Below, piece by piece: positions 27,440 through 36,600 of a stretch of DNA of 45,269 nt. The position numbers and the translations under genes were made by a program. This DNA comes from Sphingobacterium sp. (GTDB lineage Bacteria; Bacteroidota; Bacteroidia; Sphingobacteriales; Sphingobacteriaceae), in assembly GCA_022712315.1 (NCBI GenBank), contig JALAGS010000212.1, forward strand, positions 1 through 45,269, in the 5' to 3' direction. Under the pieces are notes generated by a model. It had not been told where the DNA came from. It worked only from the letters and a program-made list of their open reading frames with translations, and did no database searches. The stretch's first letter is position 1. Every line of letters starts with the position of its first letter.

Positions 27440-28501
27440 TTATTGAATACGAATGATGGCATTCATACCGACGCGAAGCATGGCGAGGTCTTTTGGGGTA
27501 TTGGATGCCGTAAAATTAATTCTGACCGGGATTCGCTGTTGTACTTTGACGAAGTTTCCCGTGGAGTTGTCCACTGGAACAGCAGAATATTTGGAGCCTG
27601 TAGCTTCAGATATAGCGGCTACCTCACCTTCGAAGGTCTTTCCTGCCAATGCATCAATTTCAATCTTGACCTTTGTTCCGAGGCTAATACTTTTTAGCTG
27701 ACTTTCGGTATAATTTGCTGTTATCCATTTCTGTTCATCACGGACAATATTAACCAATGGCGTCCCATTTTGCACCAATTGGCCCTCCTCGATTGTTCTT
27801 CTTCCCAATACACCATCATAGGGGGCAGTGATAACCGTATAGGAAAGGTTCAATTTGGCCAGGTCTATCGCTGACTGCGCCTTTAATAAGGAAGCATCAT
27901 TGACAGATAGTTTCTGTTCGGATTCATGTGTATTGAGTTTGGATACACGTTCCTGTGCCAAGAGGGCTTTATACTTGGCCAGCATGGCCTCATAATCCGA
28001 TTTTACCTGATCGAATTGATATTGCGTCACAGCTTCATCTTTGACAAGACTTTCATATCGCCTGTAATTTGTTTCCATATTAGCTAAGCGGGCTTTCATT
28101 TCATCAATATTGGCATTTGCAATTGCAGTGCTATTGCTGGCAATGGCAATTCCAGATTGGGATATTGTTTTGCTCGCTTTTGCATCCGCTAGCGCAGCTT
28201 GGGCATTCTGCAATAAAATTCTATACTCGGCATCATCAATAATGACGAGTGTATCGCCCTTGTGGACTTTTTGGTGCTCATCAAATCGAACTGTTTTGAT
28301 ATAACCATTGATACGCGAATTTATAGGGGTAATATGGGCATCTACTTGGGCATCATCTGTATAAACAGATTCGTTGATGTGGAAGAAGACTAGGATACCC
28401 CATATAATGGTGACCGCAATGACCACAACAGATAGGATATTGATGGTCCATATTTTCCGTCTTCGTTTTATTTCTTTCTCACTTAATGTTGAATTACTCA
28501 T
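27440..28501 (-). CDS. HlyD/EmrA-type membrane fusion protein
   Basis: A 353-residue periplasmic adaptor. One N-terminal helix (about residues 15-40) follows a basic start. Then come a lipoyl half-motif (HQKVHKGDTLVIIDDAEYRI near 80), a long coiled coil (about 95-200) and a beta-barrel region with SYTVITAPYDGVLGRRTIEEG near 219, the second lipoyl half. This layout is EmrA-like, linking the MFS pump to an outer-membrane channel. It lies 51 bases after the MarR gene. Confidence 0.9.
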   Translation of the reverse strand: MSNSTLSEKEIKRRRKIWTINILSVVVIAVTIIWGILVFFHINESVYTDDAQVDAHITPINSRINGYIKTVRFDEHQKVHKGDTLVIIDDAEYRILLQNAQAALADAKASKTISQSGIAIASNSTAIANANIDEMKARLANMETNYRRYESLVKDEAVTQYQFDQVKSDYEAMLAKYKALLAQERVSKLNTHESEQKLSVNDASLLKAQSAIDLAKLNLSYTVITAPYDGVLGRRTIEEGQLVQNGTPLVNIVRDEQKWITANYTESQLKSISLGTKVKIEIDALAGKTFEGEVAAISEATGSKYSAVPVDNSTGNFVKVQQRIPVRINFTASNTPKDLAMLRVGMNAIIRIQ

Positions 28502-28552
28502 GACTCATTTTACTTATATGCGATTTTTTTCTGGAAAGCAAGGCAATCTATA

Positions 28553-28996
28553 TTATTGCTTCTCAATAATGGCTGTCAATTTTTCTAGGCTTGCTGTAAT
28601 TTCCAATACTTTTTTTTCTGCGATCTCCTGCAGGATAGCGTTATAGAGATCTTGCTGGACTGGATCCAATAATGTTCTGTATTCATCTCCTTTCAGGGTT
28701 AGTTCGATGAAGTTATTTCGCCTGTCATTGGGATCACTGACGCGTCTAACCAAATCCCGTTTACAAAGGTTGTCGATCAGCGGAGTGACACTTGCTTTGT
28801 TCTTTTGTATAGCGATGGCAATATCCTGCTGATTCATCTGTTCATTTTTCCACAGTGCTGCCAATACTTGCAACATTTCGTAGGTGATATCCAATTGCTG
28901 TTCTTTTATTTTCTGGATATAGTACTGTTTTAAGCTCGTTCGTAATGCGATGATACTATCCACCAAAGGTTTTACTGGATTCGTGAATTCATTCAT
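28553..28996 (-). CDS. MarR-family regulator of the efflux operon
   Basis: A 147-residue MarR repressor. The winged helix is MNQQDIAIAIQKNKASVTPLIDNLCKRDLVRRVSDPNDRRNNFIEL, split here as helix-turn-helix near residues 54-79 and wing with DPNDRRNNFI near 87-96. It heads the emrAB-like operon and by analogy with EmrR would release it when bound to a drug or phenolic. The start ATG almost coincides with the predicted transcription start. Confidence 0.9.
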   Translation of the reverse strand: MNEFTNPVKPLVDSIIALRTSLKQYYIQKIKEQQLDITYEMLQVLAALWKNEQMNQQDIAIAIQKNKASVTPLIDNLCKRDLVRRVSDPNDRRNNFIELTLKGDEYRTLLDPVQQDLYNAILQEIAEKKVLEITASLEKLTAIIEKQ

Positions 28997-29000
28997 GTTA

Positions 29001-29031
29001 CAAAGTTAAATATAAAACAGTTAAATATCAA
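29001..29031 (-). promoter_or_regulatory. Promoter of the MarR-efflux operon with repeats
   Basis: Minus strand: TTG (29031-29029), 20 bases, then TAACTTTG (29008-29001), a full consensus match. The start site would lie at or beside the ATG at 28996. AGTTAAATAT is present twice (29004-29013, 29019-29028) and a near copy follows at 29045-29054. Confidence 0.65.
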
Positions 29032-29126
29032 ACTAATTTACTTTAGTTAAAAATGTGTTAAAGATGAGTGCTCAAAGGAGAGATGGCATTTTATTTGGGC
29101 GTACTTGAACGAAAGGAAAAAAAGAT

Positions 29127-29612
29127 ATGTTAGGAGTTGAATTAATATTCTTTAGACGTTTTTTACTGCCGCTGCTAATTTTAGGAGGATGGATAAGTGT
29201 CGTCAGGGGGCAGCAAATGCACGCTTTTAATAATTTGGAGACCGATTATCATGCTGTATATCGGTGGGTAGATCCCTTTTTTCCATTAAGCCAACAGGTG
29301 GATGTGATACACTCGGACGCAGCTTCGCTCAATAAAGAGCCTGATCAGCAGGAGAAAGTCAAAAATTCGACAGGCAGACAGCGTTTTACAGGAAGAGTTA
29401 GTGAGCGCGTTTATGAAGGATCTGAAGTCATCACTGCTTCAGGGGAATCTGTGGGAAATATCACTTATACCTCCTCCAATTCACCGACCAGGTATCGCGT
29501 TGCAATTGATCGCCAGATCAATGAGCGCTATCATGGAAAGCCTGTATTTATAGATGCTAAAGGTGTAAAATATATAATTGATTCGAAATTTAGGAAGCAG
29601 GTTGTTGAATAG
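29127..29612 (+). CDS. Exported protein with PBCV-adaptor-like C-terminus
   Basis: A 161-residue unknown protein. The first 34 residues are basic then hydrophobic, ending VRGQQ, a probable signal peptide. The middle has no recognised domain. The last 30 residues (YHGKPVFIDAKGVKYIIDSK) follow the same pattern as the end of the next gene, a short basic beta motif resembling the PBCV-specific basic adaptor domain, but degenerate: the second Gly of the GG pair is Val. It is divergent from the MarR gene and 110 bases before the next gene. Confidence 0.65.
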   Translation: MLGVELIFFRRFLLPLLILGGWISVVRGQQMHAFNNLETDYHAVYRWVDPFFPLSQQVDVIHSDAASLNKEPDQQEKVKNSTGRQRFTGRVSERVYEGSEVITASGESVGNITYTSSNSPTRYRVAIDRQINERYHGKPVFIDAKGVKYIIDSKFRKQVVE

Positions 29613-29722
29613 TTTGTTTTTCAGCTTAAAATTTTGTTAAAAATATTATTTTAGGAAATTAAATCGAAATATGGCATTTGTATTGTACTTTTATTTACAA
29701 TTATTTAAATAACAATTGGGTT

Positions 29723-30214
29723 ATGGAAGCAATAAATCGTTTCAAAAAAATCACAGCTGCATTAGCTTTGATTGCTGCATTCGGAATCGGACAATCCTAT
29801 GCACAAACGGCTCCTAAAAAAATGGAAAAAGAAGCCAAAAAGTCTGAACAAAAAGTAAAGGAAGTAAAAACTAAGGCTACCGAGACCGAAATGAAAACGA
29901 AGGCGGCACCGGTGAAAGCTGCGGAGAAGAAAGAGGCTGCGGTCAAGGAAAAGTCTATGCAGACGAAGAAGATGGCGGATGCAAAAGTAGCGGCGGTGGA
30001 GACCAAGGATAAAGAGGTAAAGGATAAAGCGGTGAAAAAGGAAACTGCCAAAGCGCAAAAACAGGTGACCGCTGTTAAAAAAGATGCAGTCGCTACTTCC
30101 GATAAAGCAACAAGTGAAAAATACAATGGCCATACGGTCTATCTAGGTCCAAAAGGAGGTAAATATTATATCAATGGAAATGGAAACAAAACTTATATTT
30201 CCGACAAAAAATAA
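29723..30214 (+). CDS. Exported Lys/Ala-rich protein with PBCV-adaptor-like motif
   Basis: A 163-residue protein: signal peptide (RFKKITAALALIAAFGIGQS, cleavage near YAQ), then about 105 residues almost wholly Lys, Ala, Glu, Thr and Val with a heptad-like look, then a compact end (YNGHTVYLGPKGGKYYINGN). That end matches the short GPKGGKYY motif seen in PBCV-specific basic adaptor domains. The middle is histone H1-like in composition, and could bind DNA, nucleic acid or polyanions in the periplasm; this is inference. An in-frame TTG at 29678 would add 15 residues before the signal peptide, so I use the ATG. Confidence 0.75.
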   Translation: MEAINRFKKITAALALIAAFGIGQSYAQTAPKKMEKEAKKSEQKVKEVKTKATETEMKTKAAPVKAAEKKEAAVKEKSMQTKKMADAKVAAVETKDKEVKDKAVKKETAKAQKQVTAVKKDAVATSDKATSEKYNGHTVYLGPKGGKYYINGNGNKTYISDKK

Positions 30215-30244
30215 ATAGAAGCTGAAGACGAATTATTAGAGGAG

Positions 30245-30273
30245 AAAGGACATCATTTGATGTCCTTTTTTAT
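30245..30273 (+). terminator. Terminator between convergent genes
   Basis: AAAGGACATCA pairs with TGATGTCCTTT over a 2-base loop, followed by T. It lies 30 bases after the Lys/Ala-rich gene and close to the stop of the helicase on the other strand. Confidence 0.85.
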
Positions 30274-30281
30274 TTTAAAAT

Positions 30282-33200
30282 TTACCGAAGCAGATCCAAT
30301 AAATAAGTTTTATCCAGATAAAAAGCATTCAAACTGCCGCCATCATCGAGAATACTGCTACTGATCTCCTTTTTATGCTGCTGTAGGGTTTGAATCTTAT
30401 CTTCAACCGTATTTGGGCTGATTAACCGAACTGCCGTAACAGCTTTTTGTTGCCCCATGCGATAGATCCTGTCGATCGCCTGTTGCTCGACAGCAGGATT
30501 CCACCAAGGGTCAACCAGGTACACAACATCCGCTGCGGTGAGATTAAGCCCCGTACCACCGGCTTTTAAACTAACAAGAAAAACCGGAATATCCTTGTCA
30601 GATTGAAAATCATTAACCAACTGACCTCGATTTTTAGACTGCCCGGTAAGCATTAATACCGGAATTTTCTGTTTATCCAAGGCTTCCTTAATTAGATTCA
30701 GCATACTTACAAACTGTGAAAAAACGATGATTTTATGCTGGTCCTTTTTATGCTGAATCTGCTCGATTAGCATTTCGATTTTTGCAGAATCTTCGGATGT
30801 TGTCAGATCCTCGTTTTGAAGAAGTTTGCTTGAATTACATATTTGGCGCAATTTGGTTAGTCCTTTCAGCACATGCATCGGGCTTTTCTTTATTTCATCG
30901 CCATCTTTGGCTGATATAAAATCCCGAAATTCCTTTTCATAGAGATCATAAATTCGCCGCTGGGCAGTTTTCATTTCACAATAAAGAATCAGCTCATTTT
31001 TTACGGGAAGATCATCCAGTACATCCTGCTTTGTCCTTCGGAGAATAAATGGTTTTATTTTCTCTTTCAGCATTTTTTTCCTTTTGCGGTCATGGAAAGC
31101 ATCTATAGGAGTTGTATAGACATCTTTGAAATATTTTTTACTTCCTAAAAGACCGGGTACAATAAAGGAAAGCTGCGCATAAAGGTCCATCGTATTATTC
31201 TCAATCGGCGTTCCCGTTAAGATGATGCGATTTCTTGATTTTAGCAAATTTACCGTTTTATAGCGCTGGGAATCTGGGTTTTTAATCTGCTGCGATTCAT
31301 CCAGTATAACATAATTGAACATGACTTTTTTGAGGATGTTGATATCCGTCAGCAGATTATGGTAAGAGATTAAAATAAGGTCATAGGACTCAACTTGTAG
31401 TCCTTTTTCTATTCTATTGGGGCCATCCAAGACGAGTATCCGAAAAGAAGGAAGAAACTGCTGGATCTCATGTCGCCAGTTAAAAATCAGTGTTGTGGGA
31501 AGCACAAGTAAGGTCGGGGCAATGTGTCCCTGTGCTTTTTGAACTGCCAGAAAAGCCAGAATCTGGATCGTTTTTCCGAGCCCCATATCATCGGCGAGAC
31601 AGGCACCAAAGTTAAGTCCGTCCAGGAAATGCAGCCACTGCAAACCCTGAAGCTGATAAGGGCGTAGGTTCCCTGTAAACGTAGGAGGCACCTGTACGTC
31701 AGATAAAGAAGAAGAGGAAAGCCGTTGTCTCAATTCACTGAGCTCTGTCAATACGAGGGGATCCATCTCACTTTTAGTGAAAATTTGATCAATTTCATTG
31801 AACTTATATTTGGGAATTTCAATAAAATCATCGGCTATCACTTCGGCGGCATTAAAGTAAGCCTCAAATTTAGCGAGCCATTCTTGAGGCAAGATTCCTT
31901 GGGTACCATCGTCCAAAGGGATAAACTGCGAGCGGTTACGTACGGCTTTCTCCAATTTTTTTAAGGAAACACTTTTTGGACCAAATTTAACCTGTATATT
32001 GGCATTGAACCAATTTTGTCCACTGAGTACCTCCACATGGATTTTCCCTTTAAATCGGCTGAGTTTATTTCCCCGGATTGCATTAAAGCCAACGATCTGT
32101 ATGCCATGATGCTGCCATTCATCAAAAGCATCTAAAAACCAGTCTTTATCCAAAAAATATTTGCGATGTAGGTAAAAATGCTGAAAGCTGCCATCATTCA
32201 TCTGTTCCTGAAAATAGGGGTGCTGCTTGAGTAGAAGTGAAATGACTTTTGTTTCCTTTTCCAGCTTCCGATCGACTAAGAATTGTTTACCCTTACTATC
32301 TGTGCCGAATATATTTCGTTTGCTGAGGATTGGAATTTCGACTTCACCATAACGCATGACAGGAATAAGATTGACAAAATCTTCCGATTCCTCCAAAAAG
32401 AGAAGTGCCTGCATATCCTGATAATATAGATTTTCCTTTAGTTGCGGCTTGCTGGCTTTGGGAATATCCTTAAAATTCAATTCCACCGCATGGGCAAGCT
32501 GTTCCAGAAATAGTTTGTTGAACTCTTTGAACTTGCTTTGATGAATCAACAGCCGTTCTCCTTTATTGATAAATAAACGAATCAATTTGAGGTGGAGTTT
32601 GTTCTCGATCAGCACAACCTGATTTCCGATCAACACAAAATGGTCCAGAAGAATAACGAGATCCTGTAAATTGTACGTTAGGGTATGCATGTGCATCTCT
32701 CCCTTAACGGCAAAGAATGCATCGGTTTTGGTAATAAACAGTTTAATCTCGCCCTTGTTTAAACTAAGCTGGATTGGCGATAGCGATGTAGCTGTTATAT
32801 TTTCTGATTTCTCGTAATCATGAAGATAAAAATCGAGATGCAAAGGATTTTTTATAATTGCCCGTAGGCTTGAAGTAACGTCGATATCCTGTTGTACGGC
32901 TTGGGAAAACTGATGGATCGCTGTGTAAAATTGCATTTCTTCGATCGCATTGGTCCGCCAGATACGCGCTTGGCTTTCGCTTACCGAAATGGGATTTTTT
33001 GGCATGCCCGATTTGGTGAATGGAGCCTGGCAGAGGAGTATCTGTAAATTTTTGTAGTAGCGATTGCGTGTTAACACGATAAAAGTATGCTGCTGTTCGA
33101 CCCCTTCTTTGACCTTTGGAGCCAGGGATTCCTCCAGCAGATCAAAGTCATCTATCGAAGTTAGCTGTTTGTCTTTTAATAGAAACTGGAGCTCTCCAGA

Positions 33201-33593
33201 TTGGATATGCGCAGTAAAATAGTTTTCCAAAGAGGATTCATTTTCTAGCCCATATTGAATGGCTACTTTTTTTAGGAGATGCTGATAGCGGGTTTGATCA
33301 AAAAAAGCCAGCCAGTTTTCTTGCGTAAATAATTTGCTTAAAACAGCTTTTTGATGCCGGCAGAATGCTGTTTCCGGACAGTTGCAAAATACAGCCGTTG
33401 TGGGCGCTGTATAGATGATCATGACCTCAAAGTTGGTGTAATTTTCCAGTACTTGAAAAGTAGCCTGATTGACCTTCATCTCCACAATATTGATCTGAAA
33501 ATGTGCCAATGCCACTTCCATCCACGGAAAATAGGAATAACGGCTCACCCTGCTGAAATCTATATCGGTCAATATGTGCTGATGGAATTCCAT
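30282..33593 (-). CDS. SNF2-family helicase with SWIM zinc finger
   Basis: A 1103-residue Swi2/Snf2 ATPase. An N-terminal SWIM-like zinc motif, CNCPETAFCRH, lies at about residues 69-80 (C-x-C-x5-C-x-H). A long unassigned middle is followed by the motor domains: LADDMGLGKTIQIL near 670 (Walker A), DESQQIKNP near 766 (Walker B, DESQ instead of the usual DEAQ/DEAH), LTGTPIENN near 793, and the C-terminal half with FSQFVSMLNLI, SLKAGGTGLNL and WWNPAVEQQAIDRIYRMGQ. These proteins translocate along DNA and may remodel protein-DNA complexes. The TonB receptor gene stops nine bases upstream, so the two may be co-transcribed, although they have no obvious link. Confidence 0.92.
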   Translation of the reverse strand: MEFHQHILTDIDFSRVSRYSYFPWMEVALAHFQINIVEMKVNQATFQVLENYTNFEVMIIYTAPTTAVFCNCPETAFCRHQKAVLSKLFTQENWLAFFDQTRYQHLLKKVAIQYGLENESSLENYFTAHIQSGELQFLLKDKQLTSIDDFDLLEESLAPKVKEGVEQQHTFIVLTRNRYYKNLQILLCQAPFTKSGMPKNPISVSESQARIWRTNAIEEMQFYTAIHQFSQAVQQDIDVTSSLRAIIKNPLHLDFYLHDYEKSENITATSLSPIQLSLNKGEIKLFITKTDAFFAVKGEMHMHTLTYNLQDLVILLDHFVLIGNQVVLIENKLHLKLIRLFINKGERLLIHQSKFKEFNKLFLEQLAHAVELNFKDIPKASKPQLKENLYYQDMQALLFLEESEDFVNLIPVMRYGEVEIPILSKRNIFGTDSKGKQFLVDRKLEKETKVISLLLKQHPYFQEQMNDGSFQHFYLHRKYFLDKDWFLDAFDEWQHHGIQIVGFNAIRGNKLSRFKGKIHVEVLSGQNWFNANIQVKFGPKSVSLKKLEKAVRNRSQFIPLDDGTQGILPQEWLAKFEAYFNAAEVIADDFIEIPKYKFNEIDQIFTKSEMDPLVLTELSELRQRLSSSSLSDVQVPPTFTGNLRPYQLQGLQWLHFLDGLNFGACLADDMGLGKTIQILAFLAVQKAQGHIAPTLLVLPTTLIFNWRHEIQQFLPSFRILVLDGPNRIEKGLQVESYDLILISYHNLLTDINILKKVMFNYVILDESQQIKNPDSQRYKTVNLLKSRNRIILTGTPIENNTMDLYAQLSFIVPGLLGSKKYFKDVYTTPIDAFHDRKRKKMLKEKIKPFILRRTKQDVLDDLPVKNELILYCEMKTAQRRIYDLYEKEFRDFISAKDGDEIKKSPMHVLKGLTKLRQICNSSKLLQNEDLTTSEDSAKIEMLIEQIQHKKDQHKIIVFSQFVSMLNLIKEALDKQKIPVLMLTGQSKNRGQLVNDFQSDKDIPVFLVSLKAGGTGLNLTAADVVYLVDPWWNPAVEQQAIDRIYRMGQQKAVTAVRLISPNTVEDKIQTLQQHKKEISSSILDDGGSLNAFYLDKTYLLDLLR

Positions 33594-33602
33594 GTTGATC
33601 GC

Positions 33603-35672
33603 TTAAAAATTAAAACTCATGCCGCCATAATAATTACGTAAGGGAGCTGGATTGAAATATCGGCCTCCAAAAGCATTGATGTCGTTTCCAAGACTATACT
33701 TTTCATTCAGCAAGTTATCTGCTCCCGCAAAGATTTTGATCTTGTGACCTGAACCGACGGACTTGGTCCACGATAATTTACCTTGTAAAAGGTGATAGCG
33801 TTTGGCATACACGGTGTTTGCATCATCCAATGGTATTGCTGCTGTTAGATTGGAAAGAAGATCTAATCGAAATTCCTTCGGGAAAAGCACGTTTAACGAA
33901 TTCACCCATACTGTTTTTGGGACAGCAGGGAGCTTATTGCCACTAGAATCTTTGTCACCCACCTGATAGGTTTTGAAACGATAGTCATTGAGGGAAAAAT
34001 TACTGGCGAGCTGTAAGCTGCGAACAATACCGCTTGTCTGCGGGGTAATCAAATAAGTTAATATCGATGCTTCCACACCCTTTTGGTTTATTTTACCTGC
34101 ATTTTGAAAATATTCAGCACCCGTATCTCGTATCTGGCGGATAATAGCATTGTTCATTTGGTAAGTGTAAGCTGCAGCATCTACAATAATCCGTCTATTC
34201 CATAAATGCCAGCGTATCCCCAGCTCATGATTTGTCCCCGTTTCTGGTTTCAGCATCGTGTTGACCGTATTGTCTGAAGAGCGCACTTCTGCAACTGTCG
34301 GCGCGGAGAAACCTTTGGAGATCGACGCTCTGAGCGCAACAGTTGGTGTGACTAAGTAGGATAGTGCAGCTCTTGGCATCCATGTATTTCCGAAATCGAT
34401 ACTTGATTTGTTTTCTTGGGCAATAGGATAGCGCTGTTGATAGGCTATTTTATTGCCATTCAATCCGAGCGACAGCTCGAGCTGCAAACGTTCAAGCCAC
34501 GCTAGTTGTGTGCGGGCAAAAAATGACTGCTGGCTATTCTCCAGTTTGTCTTTGGCCTGCGGATCGGTAGCGATCCCTTTATCATTATCATAGTTATCGA
34601 TAGCATACCAGCCTTTTTGCGCTTCTAAGCCCACTTGAACTTCGTATTTTAGGGCCTTGCTCAGCAAATCCGTGTAGGATAAATACAAGCGCGTTCCCAG
34701 ATTTTTCTCGTTCCTTTTTTCATAATTGGTGATGAAAGGATTTCTGATCTGATTGGAAGAGCCAAATACACTGGCAAACAAAGTCATCTTAGAACTGATT
34801 TGTGTCTGGTTGCTGAGTCCGCCAAAGAAAGTTTTATCATAGATCGCAGCTTTCTGTTCGGCCGCCCCGGGATTTGGTCCTCCCTTTGGTCTGGCCTGTC
34901 TTCGATCGCTTTCCATTTGTGCTGCGGTGAGACCGCCCGGAGTCTGGTAACCCAGATCTGAGTAAAATCCCGTAAATTTTAATTCCGAAGTTTTTGCGTA
35001 CTGCCAGTTGTAATTGAGCTGAATATTCTTCTTGTTTAAGGCCGAATTTTGTCTATATCCGTCACTTCTGGTCCAGCTCTGATTGATCGCTAGCTGCTGC
35101 GTCTGGCTGACGGGCAATATTGCATTAAGCTGCTCCTGAAAGAGACCATAAGAGCCACCTGTCAATTGCAGGTTGACTTCCGGTTTGATAGACTGATCAA
35201 ACCCTTTACTGTACAAGGAGACTACACCACCTGAATTGGCTCCATAAATAGAACCGTCAGGACCTTTTAAGATATTGATCTGGCCCAATGCGTAAGGATC
35301 TATCAGATTAAGATAGGTGTTTCCACCGGCATCGGTAAGCGGAAAGTCGTCCAGATAGATTTTTACATTCCGGACACCGAACGGTGAGCGGATCATGCTG
35401 CCGCGCAGTGCCAGACGATAACTGCCGGGGGAACGTTCTTCCATCCGTATGCCCGGTATCAAATTCATTGCTGAAACCAGTGCGGGAGATTGTTGGGATT
35501 GGATCATCTGTCGGCTCAAAACAGCGGCCGAAGAAGTTAACCGCAATAAAGGTTGTTTATTGAAATACGCTTTCACCTCGACTTGTTCTAGCCTGTTAGT
35601 TGTCGTATCTAGTTCCTGCGCATATAATTTGCTACATAAACTCAGGGTAGCAAGAATGTAATATCTTTTCAT
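33603..35672 (-). CDS. TonB-dependent outer-membrane receptor
   Basis: A 689-residue receptor: signal peptide (MKRYYILATLSLCSKLYAQ), TonB-box region, plug domain (VLSRQMIQSQQSPALVSAMN near residue 50, LALRGSMIRSPFGVRNVKIYL near 87, ILKGPDGSIYGANSGGVVSLY near 133), then a 22-strand-type barrel ending in GGMSFNF with the terminal Phe. No SusD-like partner is next to it, so a metal chelate or siderophore is likelier than a glycan, but this is inference. It follows the lipoprotein gene by 18 bases. Confidence 0.93.
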   Translation of the reverse strand: MKRYYILATLSLCSKLYAQELDTTTNRLEQVEVKAYFNKQPLLRLTSSAAVLSRQMIQSQQSPALVSAMNLIPGIRMEERSPGSYRLALRGSMIRSPFGVRNVKIYLDDFPLTDAGGNTYLNLIDPYALGQINILKGPDGSIYGANSGGVVSLYSKGFDQSIKPEVNLQLTGGSYGLFQEQLNAILPVSQTQQLAINQSWTRSDGYRQNSALNKKNIQLNYNWQYAKTSELKFTGFYSDLGYQTPGGLTAAQMESDRRQARPKGGPNPGAAEQKAAIYDKTFFGGLSNQTQISSKMTLFASVFGSSNQIRNPFITNYEKRNEKNLGTRLYLSYTDLLSKALKYEVQVGLEAQKGWYAIDNYDNDKGIATDPQAKDKLENSQQSFFARTQLAWLERLQLELSLGLNGNKIAYQQRYPIAQENKSSIDFGNTWMPRAALSYLVTPTVALRASISKGFSAPTVAEVRSSDNTVNTMLKPETGTNHELGIRWHLWNRRIIVDAAAYTYQMNNAIIRQIRDTGAEYFQNAGKINQKGVEASILTYLITPQTSGIVRSLQLASNFSLNDYRFKTYQVGDKDSSGNKLPAVPKTVWVNSLNVLFPKEFRLDLLSNLTAAIPLDDANTVYAKRYHLLQGKLSWTKSVGSGHKIKIFAGADNLLNEKYSLGNDINAFGGRYFNPAPLRNYYGGMSFNF

Positions 35673-35690
35673 CGTTATTGTTAGGTCGGC

Positions 35691-36494
35691 TTAGTCTGCA
35701 AATTCCTGACTGAAATAAATTTCAAAAACTTGCTTTGTCTTGTTATACTTTAGGCATTGAAAATTAGCATATACGGAGCTGGTCGGTACGCATAAAGTAT
35801 TCGACATGGCAGCTCTTGAAAACTTTTTATTTAAACATCCGCGCTGGAGATCAAAATTTTTATTCGTAGCGATATTGTCAACACAAAAGGAGTTGTCGTC
35901 AATCAGATAATTCGAATTATTTAAGCGGATATAATCTTCCTGATCAATCAGTTCGGAAGCAATCAGGTAATCCAATGTGCCAAAGCTGGAGGAACAGTCC
36001 ATGTTTTGGAGCGTATTGACAACTTTTAATTCGCTGTACAATGTTTTGAAACTATTGTTTTTCTGATCAAAAAGTACGATTTCAATGCGATGGTTGTCCT
36101 TATTGTAAACAATATATCCTAAATCGCTGCCAGCATTATCGAATATATTACCTTGCGTAAGGGCTAAAATGGTGTAATTGGCGTGGCTTAGGAAATAATC
36201 CTTTTGGTCGGTACTCAATGTGGGGGTCACTTTCTGATGAAGTTTCTCGAAGAGACCATCGTTGGCCATTTTCATTAACTGCTGTTCTTGTTCTCTTGTT
36301 CTGTCAGCAAAACGAGGGTTTTCATAGCAGGAGGTATCTGATGCATTTTGCACGGAAAGAGAAACCGCGACCTGCTCTTGACTGCGCGTTGTCGTATCTT
36401 TTGTTGATGTAATCTGTGTTTTCGGGGCCTTTGTCTGATGACAGGAAACTAGACCCAGAAATAGCATGGACAGCAGGATGGTTTGTAAATTCAT
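35691..36494 (-). CDS. Putative lipoprotein of unknown function
   Basis: A 267-residue protein whose start MNLQTILLSMLFLGLVSCHQ has a lipobox (LVSC) with Cys18. A longer frame from 36524 exists but the ATG at 36494 places the lipobox normally. The rest has no recognised domain; it contains a Cys-rich scattering (SDTSCYENPRF, NMDCSSSFG, RGCLNKKF, NTLCVPTSS) suggesting disulfides. Genes for a TonB receptor and a barrel protein flank it, so it is probably an envelope protein. Confidence 0.75.
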   Translation of the reverse strand: MNLQTILLSMLFLGLVSCHQTKAPKTQITSTKDTTTRSQEQVAVSLSVQNASDTSCYENPRFADRTREQEQQLMKMANDGLFEKLHQKVTPTLSTDQKDYFLSHANYTILALTQGNIFDNAGSDLGYIVYNKDNHRIEIVLFDQKNNSFKTLYSELKVVNTLQNMDCSSSFGTLDYLIASELIDQEDYIRLNNSNYLIDDNSFCVDNIATNKNFDLQRGCLNKKFSRAAMSNTLCVPTSSVYANFQCLKYNKTKQVFEIYFSQEFAD

Positions 36495-36516
36495 GATGAA
36501 GTATCTTTGATGCATT

Positions 36517-36542
36517 TTCTTCACGGTATAGAGCGTGAAGAA
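36517..36542 (-). promoter_or_regulatory. Hairpin upstream of the lipoprotein gene
   Basis: TTCTTCACG pairs perfectly with CGTGAAGAA around an 8-base loop, 23 bases before the lipoprotein start and 59 bases after the barrel gene stop. No T run follows, so a regulatory or mRNA structure is likelier than a terminator. Confidence 0.4.
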
Positions 36543-36600
36543 GTAACAATATCGGCTAATTTAGTTATTTTATGGCAAAGAAGGTTCTCCTAAAGTTGAA

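Noticed and set aside
25893..28996. Complete three-part efflux system
   Set aside because: Regulator, adaptor and MFS pump are present, but no outer-membrane channel gene is adjacent, so only the inner parts can be claimed.
29762..30133. Phe/Leu-rich minus-strand frame opposite the Lys/Ala-rich protein
   Set aside because: Mirror of a lysine-rich coding sequence; no start context and no membrane-protein pattern beyond repetitive F/L/H/R.
30282..33593. SNF2 helicase as part of a phage-defence (DISARM-like) system
   Set aside because: No methyltransferase, PLD or other defence partner is next to it; its neighbours are envelope genes.
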